IMG/VR virus record: IMGVR_UViG_3300046001_001762 | Location: 1-30,162 of that record | Reading direction: 5' to 3' (one strand) | Source of the DNA: a virus | Length of the DNA stretch: 30,162 bases | In this document: positions 8,430 to 14,519 of the stretch, piece by piece | How positions within the stretch are numbered: the first letter of the stretch is position 1 | How the letters are laid out: every line of letters begins with the position of its first letter | Notes under the pieces: generated by a model | What the model was told of the DNA's origin: nothing | The model's input: only the letters and a program-made list of their open reading frames with translations | The model's database searches: none | Translations under genes and position numbers: made by a program

Positions 8430-9764
8430 TTAGTTAATGACTAGGAAGTTGACTTTGCATTCTCCGCCGCCAGGTCCATTTGAATCCATGTAGATAACAA
8501 ATTGACCTTGTGCCGCAACAACACCACCTAGACGAGCGGTATTATCATTGGTAGCTTTAGAGATAAAGATGAGCGAATTCGGAGTTACTTTATTATTCAC
8601 AACCGTCAATGATGTAGCCGTGGCCGCGAAATTAACAGATCCTAAATTTGTGTTTATAGTTCGGTTTCCAGTCGTGCCTGAGGGAGTGATTGTTTTTGCA
8701 AGCGTGATGTCACCAGTCGCGCCTAGTTCAACGAAGTTTGCACCGCCTGTCACCGACCGAACAACGGCGGTGCTTGGTGTCGCAAGATGAGTTCCATCTA
8801 GAATTCCTGCACTCGGAAGGCTGTATGTCTCGGGATGAACGTATAACTTCCCACGAGACGGATGCGAGAAAGCAACTATGCCAACTCGAATGATTGCGTT
8901 TGGCGCAACAGGATACGTTGACGTAAGTGTACCAGGAACAGTGCTTGAAAGATATAGCGGAGTTCCATCAGGATAGATCGCAAGATTCAAACCATTGACA
9001 ATACCGCCTGTGGTAACATATCCGAACTGGCCTATTGGGATTGTGTGTGTTATTACTCCTAACACACGTGCTGTTGTAATAGCATCGGCGAGCGCTAATT
9101 GCACCGTTGGATGCTCTTCATTTGCACCGGAAATGAAAACAACTTGGCCATCTGTTAATGGCGCGGCGGTCATATTCTTTACTCGAACCCAGACCTCGCG
9201 CCCGATGTTCATCGTAACAGCTGCCTCGTCGTTGTAATACGCAAGCGACTTATCAACTGTATCATAGAATACTCGTCCCTCTGAGTGAGCAGGCTTGCCA
9301 TCAAGATTGTAGTCAAGATGATGCAGAGATGCATTATCCATGGCCTGCGTGCCTGTCAACGTATTGCCGCCTTCAAGATTTGCCTTTCCTGCAAACAAAG
9401 CGTTGGTGTCGATGATATCTTGGTCGTGACCATCGACTCGGCTGTCGAGTGTTGAGATATCAGAATCATGTCCGTCAATGCGGCCATCGAGTGTTGTTAT
9501 AGCGGAGTCGTTTCCATCAATGCGACCATCAAGTGTTGTTACATCGCCTGCAACAGCAGAGATAAGAGGCGGTATCGCGTCTATGTTATCTTGCAACGTA
9601 TCGAGTGTGTCCTGAAGGCCTGACGTCTTTGCGATCGTAAGAGTACCATCCGACATCGCAACGCCGATAGCGTCAGGCGTTGTATAACCCTTTTGCGCGC
9701 CCGCTGCCTCAGTAGGTATCTTACTGATGTTGTCAATTGTGATTTGTGTGTCGGTGAATTTCAT
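8430..9764 (-). CDS. Fibre-like virion protein with coiled-coil N-terminal part
   Basis: A 444-residue protein. Residues about 45-125 carry three near-copies of a 14-residue unit like TTLDGRIDGNDSAI, typical of trimeric coiled-coil fibre shafts. A beta-rich middle domain follows, containing VFYDTVDKSLAYYNDEA and VWVRVKNMTAAPLTDGQVV, a fold seen in several phage fibre or structural proteins. The C-terminal region has two beta-rich stretches ending PGGGECKVNFLVIN. Its place after the 106- and 60-residue genes mirrors the 674-residue protein after the 105- and 58-residue genes, suggesting both are the long product of a duplicated cassette. A tail fibre or head fibre is the best guess; the exact location is unknown. 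Confidence 0.7.
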   Translation of the reverse strand: MKFTDTQITIDNISKIPTEAAGAQKGYTTPDAIGVAMSDGTLTIAKTSGLQDTLDTLQDNIDAIPPLISAVAGDVTTLDGRIDGNDSAITTLDGRIDGHDSDISTLDSRVDGHDQDIIDTNALFAGKANLEGGNTLTGTQAMDNASLHHLDYNLDGKPAHSEGRVFYDTVDKSLAYYNDEAAVTMNIGREVWVRVKNMTAAPLTDGQVVFISGANEEHPTVQLALADAITTARVLGVITHTIPIGQFGYVTTGGIVNGLNLAIYPDGTPLYLSSTVPGTLTSTYPVAPNAIIRVGIVAFSHPSRGKLYVHPETYSLPSAGILDGTHLATPSTAVVRSVTGGANFVELGATGDITLAKTITPSGTTGNRTINTNLGSVNFAATATSLTVVNNKVTPNSLIFISKATNDNTARLGGVVAAQGQFVIYMDSNGPGGGECKVNFLVIN

Positions 9765-9765
9765 A

Positions 9766-9948
9766 TTACCATTCTAAGAGAGTGTCATCAGAGAACTGTA
9801 TCGTGACTTCATCTGAAAACAAGATTGCTTCTAATAGATTACTAGTTGCTGCTGACCCCTCTGATCCGAAGATAGTCTTGCTCAAAAACCGTTGTGTAAG
9901 TACACTTAAGACGGCCTCATCAACGGTATCTTTTACAGTTGGAATCAT
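9766..9948 (-). CDS. Small 60-residue protein of unknown function
   Basis: A 60-residue protein beginning MIPTVKDTVDEAVLSVL. It has an amphipathic helical first half and a second half ending in beta-like TIQFSDDTLLEW. Its start overlaps the stop of the 106-residue gene as TAATG, exactly as the 58-residue gene overlaps the 105-residue gene, and it ends one base before the 444-residue fibre start. I recognise no family. The tight packing and the conserved junction argue that it is a real gene. A connector between the small beta protein and the fibre is possible but unproven. Confidence 0.7.
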   Translation of the reverse strand: MIPTVKDTVDEAVLSVLTQRFLSKTIFGSEGSAATSNLLEAILFSDEVTIQFSDDTLLEW

Positions 9949-10268
9949 TAACGTGGAAGGAGATCAACTATCTTGACTAGAATTGCTGTTGTGCCAGTTG
10001 CATTGGTTACGCGGATAGCAGGCTTTCCAGATGATGGTCGAACCGACACCCATCTACCCGCTTCGGTCTTTGGACGAGCAATCCCGTCATCACCTACATC
10101 AATGATGAACACCGGGACTTCATCCGATGAAGTGAAACCAATTGTTACTGTCGCACCGCCGAATACACCCGTGACTTCAACTGATATTGGACGACCTGGG
10201 TGCCACCCTTTAGCAGGAAAGTAATCTCCATCAGTTGTGATGATGTTGTTGGTTGGGATTGGTGTCAT
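9948..10268 (-). CDS. Small beta-rich virion protein, first copy of a duplicated pair
   Basis: A 106-residue protein paralogous to the 105-residue protein at 8111-8428: both have PTNN near the start, WHPGRP or RHPGRP, VGDDGxxRPKT with GRW, and the final DLLPR. No named family is recognised. It heads the inserted block after gp16 and has a perfect late promoter box ending 8 nt before its ATG, so the whole block may be transcribed from there independently of gp13-gp16. The short spacing leaves almost no leader and no Shine-Dalgarno site is visible. Confidence 0.75.
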   Translation of the reverse strand: MTPIPTNNIITTDGDYFPAKGWHPGRPISVEVTGVFGGATVTIGFTSSDEVPVFIIDVGDDGIARPKTEAGRWVSVRPSSGKPAIRVTNATGTTAILVKIVDLLPR

Positions 10269-10276
10269 CTTGCTAG

Positions 10277-10284
10277 TATTTATA
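10277..10284 (-). promoter_or_regulatory. Perfect late promoter box heading the gp16-gp17 insertion
   Basis: The minus strand reads TATAAATA just after the gp16 stop codon (10289-10287) and ends 8 nt before the ATG at 10268. Expected initiation would fall about 1-3 nt before the start codon. It gives the accessory cassette its own late expression. Confidence 0.75.
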
Positions 10285-10286
10285 TG

Positions 10287-10763
10287 TTAGGCCTCAACCG
10301 TAATTTGAGAAGCTGTTCGTTTCGTCAGAAACTTTTGAAGATCGGACGTCGTTCCTGTGAAGATGACGTTGTTTGTCGTTGACGGGCCTGCTGTCACGAT
10401 AGCTGTTCCTTTTTTGCTTGTAGGATCGGCGTGCACCTTCTTACGATCTTTCTGAATCGTCGAGATTTGGTTGTTCACATCCGCCGCGGTCTTAATGAGG
10501 TTAGCCAATACCTCGAATGCGCGAGGGTGTTCTGAATCAGTCGCCAAATTCAACATGATCGCGATTGCTTCGTCTGATGTTTCGGCGAGCTTCTTTACTC
10601 GTTCGCGCGTGAATGCATAGTCTTCCTCGGCATCCTTTGCGAGCTGTTCCTCAGTAGGCTTGAACGATTGCACGACGACAGGCTTAGTCTCAATGAGTTC
10701 AGCGGGCGTGTTTTTCGAGAGAGCGGATAGGATGCTCTCCTTTGTCTTTGGTGTCGTGCTCAT
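10287..10763 (-). CDS. gp16: Terminase small subunit gp16
   Basis: A 158-residue protein close in length to T4 gp16 (164 residues). Features include a polar N-terminal part, a helical central region (LAKDAEEDYAFTRERVKKL, then SEHPRAFEVLANLIKTAADVN), and a C-terminal part with TNNVIFTGTTSDLQKFL. These match cyanophage-type gp16. In the family it forms a ring that recognises DNA for packaging and stimulates the gp17 ATPase. It overlaps the gp15 stop by one base (TAATG), in T4 order after gp15. Unlike in T4, gp17 does not follow directly: eight accessory genes intervene before gp17 starts at 4939. Confidence 0.88.
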   Translation of the reverse strand: MSTTPKTKESILSALSKNTPAELIETKPVVVQSFKPTEEQLAKDAEEDYAFTRERVKKLAETSDEAIAIMLNLATDSEHPRAFEVLANLIKTAADVNNQISTIQKDRKKVHADPTSKKGTAIVTAGPSTTNNVIFTGTTSDLQKFLTKRTASQITVEA

Positions 10764-11530
10764 TAGAATCCGTATGTTGTTACGACCGTGTAGTTTTCAG
10801 GCGTGTCATTCTCAGGATCACCAAGCGCAACATTGACATACTCGTCGCGCGTTGTATCAGGATCACATGCATCACCTGTTGTTAGGTTCACGGTGATGTC
10901 CTTGATGATCTTCTCTTTGTTCGTGATAGGACCTACGAACTTGATCTTGATCGAGAAGTCGAGTGTGTAAATGATTGAGCGACGGCCCGACTCGAAATCG
11001 CCTTCATAGTCGTCTTGAAGCGTAACACCGTTGAGGATGAAGGGGACATCAGTCTTTGTGTCAGGACCTTCCATGCCTTTCACGGCAAGCGTGTAAGCAG
11101 GATCAAACGACGGTAGAATCTGTTCAAGGATCTGTAAGCCCGAGTCTTGGTTATCCGCAAGGATCGAAAGCTGCATACCCAGGATGTAAGGAACTGATTG
11201 ACGCACAACAGTTTTCGATCCGTTGTCGTCAGGGATCGTGAACGTTCTCTTGTTGTTTCGATTCAGGACAGCGGCTGGATCAAATGATATTGACGTGATC
11301 TCGAACGACATACGAGGAAGCCGGATTGCGACGTCGGCGTGCTGGCTGTTATCCGCATCTCGAATACGAACGAGGAATCGTTCACGAGGCCCATATGAAA
11401 GAGGCACGCGAATAACATTGGACAACTTGCCTGAAATCAACTTGCCCGTGTAGATGTTATTGAAGATGGATCCGAAGACGGCCACGGTCTTGCGGACAGT
11501 TGCATTATAGAAGTATAGGTCGTCTAGCAT
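10763..11530 (-). CDS. gp15: Tail completion and sheath stabiliser protein gp15
   Basis: A 255-residue protein (T4 gp15 has 272). The N-terminus (DLYFYNATVRKTVAVFGSIFNNIY), the VPLSYGPRERFLVRI segment and RLPRMSFEITSISFDP are the family's typical landmarks. In T4, gp15 forms a hexamer capping the head-proximal end of the tail, holding the last sheath ring and joining to the gp13/gp14 neck. The gene begins 3 nt after gp14 and ends overlapping gp16, so it lies in one translation-coupled run, gp14-gp15-gp16. Confidence 0.93.
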   Translation of the reverse strand: MLDDLYFYNATVRKTVAVFGSIFNNIYTGKLISGKLSNVIRVPLSYGPRERFLVRIRDADNSQHADVAIRLPRMSFEITSISFDPAAVLNRNNKRTFTIPDDNGSKTVVRQSVPYILGMQLSILADNQDSGLQILEQILPSFDPAYTLAVKGMEGPDTKTDVPFILNGVTLQDDYEGDFESGRRSIIYTLDFSIKIKFVGPITNKEKIIKDITVNLTTGDACDPDTTRDEYVNVALGDPENDTPENYTVVTTYGF

Positions 11531-11533
11531 TAC

Positions 11534-12460
11534 TTACGGAAGTTTGATTTCACCGAAAGGATTTTTCTCGGAGAAGTCGATGAATGAATTGCCTTCGGCT
11601 TCGAACGAAGAGTTCTGCGCATTGTCATCATTAGCGAATGTTACGTTATCGCCCGCAGTCTCGATGTCAAAGATTTGTGTTATTGTTGCCTCAAGTCCTG
11701 AGATGATATTCGTCAGAACTGTGTCAGGCACTAGCGGCGCGAACAAGCCGTTATCATAGGTGATTGGGCCGAGGAACACGGTGTCGCTTACATCGTCTGT
11801 TTCATGAACGTCAAGGATTTCGGTAGAGCCTGTCGTGTCGTCAGGCATCAACATCGTTACCTTGTCGCCAATCTGTAGACGATCAGTGTCAGTAATAGCG
11901 TACTCTAGAAGAACTGAGAAGCCCTGTGACGAGTAGCTTTGAATCGCATCAATCTCTTCCACGCCTGTGTCAATCGAGTTGTTAGGATATTCGTAAAGTT
12001 CAATAATGAGCTTATACACGGGGAGACCACCTAACTGGAAGAATGGCTTCTTATCTTCGACGAACTTGATCTCGAACAACCCTTTCGTTAATGGAACATA
12101 GATCAGGTCACCTTCAGCAGGACGTGCCTGATCTTTAGGATAACCAAAGCGGCCTACTAATTGATTCCAGCGGCGTACTGAACAAGCTAGCGTCAGCTGA
12201 TCGCGAATTTCTAGACCGAACTTAGTGATAAGCTTGCCATCACCTTCGAAGCCATCAACCGATTCAACATACATCTCGATCATGTATGCATCAGGAAAGT
12301 TCGAGAGCGTGTCTTCGTTTAGGATTCGGTCAAGCTTGATGATCTTACGAGGAATGTAAAACATGTCATGCCCATAGACTTGAATTGATTCTATGATCAA
12401 GTCTTCGAGTAGGTCCTTCTCGGATTTAGTTCCGTGAGATATGTATCTATTACGAGGCAT
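11534..12460 (-). CDS. gp14: Neck protein gp14
   Basis: A 308-residue neck protein, longer than T4 gp14 (256). The N-terminus (MPRNRYISHGTKSEKDLLEDLIIESIQVYG) and the DMFYIPRKI, GLEIRDQLTLACSVRRWNQL and GFEGDG segments match cyanophage-type gp14. gp14 works with gp13 to close the filled head and provide the tail docking surface. Its start overlaps the end of the 80-residue Cys-rich gene by 11 bases. The extra C-terminal length contains an acidic stretch (FDIETAGDNVTFANDDNAQN). Confidence 0.92.
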   Translation of the reverse strand: MPRNRYISHGTKSEKDLLEDLIIESIQVYGHDMFYIPRKIIKLDRILNEDTLSNFPDAYMIEMYVESVDGFEGDGKLITKFGLEIRDQLTLACSVRRWNQLVGRFGYPKDQARPAEGDLIYVPLTKGLFEIKFVEDKKPFFQLGGLPVYKLIIELYEYPNNSIDTGVEEIDAIQSYSSQGFSVLLEYAITDTDRLQIGDKVTMLMPDDTTGSTEILDVHETDDVSDTVFLGPITYDNGLFAPLVPDTVLTNIISGLEATITQIFDIETAGDNVTFANDDNAQNSSFEAEGNSFIDFSEKNPFGEIKLP

Positions 12461-12692
12461 CTTGTTCTTTCACTATTCGAAGAATTGCGTTCACACATTC
12501 ATAACAGGAGTTTGGACAGTCGGGCGAACATACCATTCTAAAATCACAGCCTTGGTTGATGTTATCAATGAACTCGTTCGTAAATTTATTCACGTCGTCC
12601 TGATTCGTTATGCCGTTAAGACGTTCTGAACAGACGTCGATTGATACACGCCCATCCTTAACGTCTATGATAAGTGGTATTTCCGTGTTCAT
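12450..12692 (-). CDS. Small cysteine-rich protein between gp13 and gp14
   Basis: An 80-residue protein with six cysteines (21, 49, 55, 59, 63, 66). The last four form C-x3-C-x3-C-x2-C within CSPDCPNSCYEC, suggesting a bound metal ion or Fe-S cluster. The first 20 residues look beta-like (EIPLIIDVKDGRVSIDV). It begins 3 nt after the gp13 stop and overlaps gp14 by 11 bases, so it is coupled between two neck genes; T4 has no gene there. I recognise no family. The C-x3-C-x2-C part equals the radical SAM spacing, but the protein is far too short for that fold. Confidence 0.75.
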   Translation of the reverse strand: MNTEIPLIIDVKDGRVSIDVCSERLNGITNQDDVNKFTNEFIDNINQGCDFRMVCSPDCPNSCYECVNAILRIVKEQDAS

Positions 12693-12695
12693 ATG

Positions 12696-13451
12696 TTAAC
12701 CAACGAAAAAGTCAGGCGGGAACGAGTACTTCGAATCGAACTCTTCTTCAATCTTTTGAATCTCGGTATTTGCATCTTCGAAAAGAGCGCGGCCGTTGAT
12801 TGTGACACCACTTGGGAGTTGCATACCTTCAAATTTGATTAAGTTCGCGCCCCACTGCCGCTTAAGTAAAGCAGTTGCATACTTCTTAAGCATCATGTCG
12901 TTATACACGTCTGGGTATGCGTCAGGATCAAGAATTTGATAGCCTTCAAGAATAACATATTGGCCTTCCGTGAGGCCAGCCTCCAACCAATTGATTTCGA
13001 TTGAGAGGCGGTTCATATGACGTGTGAATGTCACTTGTTGTGACAACCCATTGATCGTCATGTCAATCAACGACATGTACTGCTTCGTCATTTCATAGTC
13101 AAGTATTCCGCCTGAGCGATGCAACGAATAAAGGTCATTCATATGCATCTGATACTTAACCGAGAACATATCGGATCCTGATGAATCCGCGGTCACGATA
13201 GGAAACACTCTAAATACTGAGATCAAAGCCTCAGGCAGAACAATGTAGTTATTCGCGACATCAATAGCAGTTAACTGATGCTTCACAAATACACGTTTGA
13301 CTGCGTCTGAGTGATATTCTTGGTAGTACTGAATAGCCTCATCGATGCGATCCTCGATTTGATCGTCGTCGATGTTAACTTCAACTACAGGTTCTCCGAG
13401 ATTACGAAGACAGTATTGAATGAGCGATGCTCGTGTAGTAGGTTTACTCAT
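12696..13451 (-). CDS. gp13: Neck protein gp13
   Basis: A 251-residue protein (T4 gp13 has 309). The N-terminus MSKPTTRASLIQYCLRNLG, followed by EPVVEVNIDDDQIEDRIDEA and IQYYQEYH, is characteristic of cyanophage-type gp13, so the start at 13451 is secure. gp13 binds the portal after packaging and, with gp14, completes the head. The start codon overlaps the end of the secreted discoidin-like gene (ATGAGTAA), and a late promoter box ends just 6 nt before the ATG. Confidence 0.93.
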   Translation of the reverse strand: MSKPTTRASLIQYCLRNLGEPVVEVNIDDDQIEDRIDEAIQYYQEYHSDAVKRVFVKHQLTAIDVANNYIVLPEALISVFRVFPIVTADSSGSDMFSVKYQMHMNDLYSLHRSGGILDYEMTKQYMSLIDMTINGLSQQVTFTRHMNRLSIEINWLEAGLTEGQYVILEGYQILDPDAYPDVYNDMMLKKYATALLKRQWGANLIKFEGMQLPSGVTINGRALFEDANTEIQKIEEEFDSKYSFPPDFFVG

Positions 13452-14517
13452 TGATACTATTTATTAGTGCAGATTTGTATTTTTGGCCCTTAACATACGG
13501 ATACGCTATTTTGCCTATGACTTTAAAAGTGGCGCCGCCATCAATAGACATAGACACATGGATGTATTTCTTGATGTCAGGATAAGCTGGATCTATTTCA
13601 GATACGATGTTGGTTTTATATCTTTGTCCCTTGACCAAAGGATAAGGAACCTTGCCGATAGACGTGAAGCTCGCGCTCGGCACCGACATTAGTATATCAA
13701 TGAATCTGGCCGGGCTTTCGACTGCAAGAGGCATTGGAGCAGATGGAAAATTCTTGATTACGACGTTTGCTACGAGCTCGTCAGATGGTTCAGATATCAA
13801 TCCGTCTGTGTTAACTGCGACAAGCGACAAATATGTTTTCTTAGTATCCATATTGACGAATTCGTATCGCAATTTTCCAACGACGTCGATATGCTTCGTG
13901 TAGTTACCAGAAGAGAATCCGTATGAAATAACATATTTTGCAATGTTAGGTTCGGGATTAGCATCCCATTTAATCGCGAAGTTTGGAGCTACGTTTAGAG
14001 TAGTATCTATAGGTGGAGCAATAGGAGTTACTCCGAGGTCTATAACATATTCGTGCGGCAGCGGAGCTGGAATTTTCCAATCTGTTATCCAAAACGTATT
14101 TGGATTTCCATCTATTGCGAACAAAGGTCCGCCGAACGGAGATCCAACTGCTGGAGTAGAAGAATCAGCCGATACTTTCCAATCTTTACGATCTAAGTTA
14201 TTGCCATTTTTGTCTATGACATTTATTTCAGAAATGTTGGTGTTATTGCTCCCATTTCCTTCAGTTAATACTTTCAATTTAACAAAATTAGAATTGATTG
14301 TGGGAAAATTTATTTTCTTCAGTGTTTTATCATTAGACATTACACCGGACGCGACGGCCGCACCCCAATTTTTGCCGTCCATGCTGGAATACAATTCGTA
14401 TTTTGCTATGTTCCCATCTAAAACGTTATCTTGTCGTGGCAACACAGAGAATCCGCTGATGCTAGTGTCGGCGAATAGATTCAGTGCTAAAAGCAAATAT
14501 AGTAGTGCAGTTTTCAT
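13444..14517 (-). CDS. Secreted protein with a permuted discoidin (F5/8C) domain, FN3 domain and C-terminal repeats
   Basis: A 357-residue protein with an apparent signal peptide (MKTALLYLLLALNLFA, cleavage near residue 16). Residues 19-103 match the second half of an F5/8 type C domain (ISGFSVLPRQD, then YSSMDGKNWG and ISEINV). Residues 112-162 match the first half (WKVSADSS, then AIDGNPNTFW and PHEYVIDLG). The halves are thus in reverse order. A fibronectin III-like domain follows (about 168-253), then two similar units containing SIGKVPYPLVKGQRYK and VIGKIAYPYVKGQKYK (about 273-355). Discoidin domains usually bind glycans or lipids. It is Lys/Asn-rich and visibly A+T-richer than its neighbours, suggesting recent acquisition. 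A signal peptide is unusual in a virion operon; a periplasmic or cell-surface role during infection is possible. Confidence 0.75.
   Translation of the reverse strand: MKTALLYLLLALNLFADTSISGFSVLPRQDNVLDGNIAKYELYSSMDGKNWGAAVASGVMSNDKTLKKINFPTINSNFVKLKVLTEGNGSNNTNISEINVIDKNGNNLDRKDWKVSADSSTPAVGSPFGGPLFAIDGNPNTFWITDWKIPAPLPHEYVIDLGVTPIAPPIDTTLNVAPNFAIKWDANPEPNIAKYVISYGFSSGNYTKHIDVVGKLRYEFVNMDTKKTYLSLVAVNTDGLISEPSDELVANVVIKNFPSAPMPLAVESPARFIDILMSVPSASFTSIGKVPYPLVKGQRYKTNIVSEIDPAYPDIKKYIHVSMSIDGGATFKVIGKIAYPYVKGQKYKSALINSINE
13458..13465 (-). promoter_or_regulatory. T4-type late promoter box for gp13
   Basis: The minus strand reads AATAAATA (seven of eight to consensus), inside the last codons of the discoidin-like gene and ending exactly 6 nt before the gp13 ATG. 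As the gp13 start is fixed by homology, transcription from this box would yield an essentially leaderless gp13 mRNA. It would drive the neck-gene operon gp13 to gp16. Confidence 0.6.
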
Positions 14518-14519
14518 AA

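Noticed and set aside
12450-12692. Radical SAM motif in the Cys-rich protein
   Set aside because: The C-x3-C-x2-C spacing is present, but 80 residues cannot hold the barrel and no other radical SAM motif is seen.
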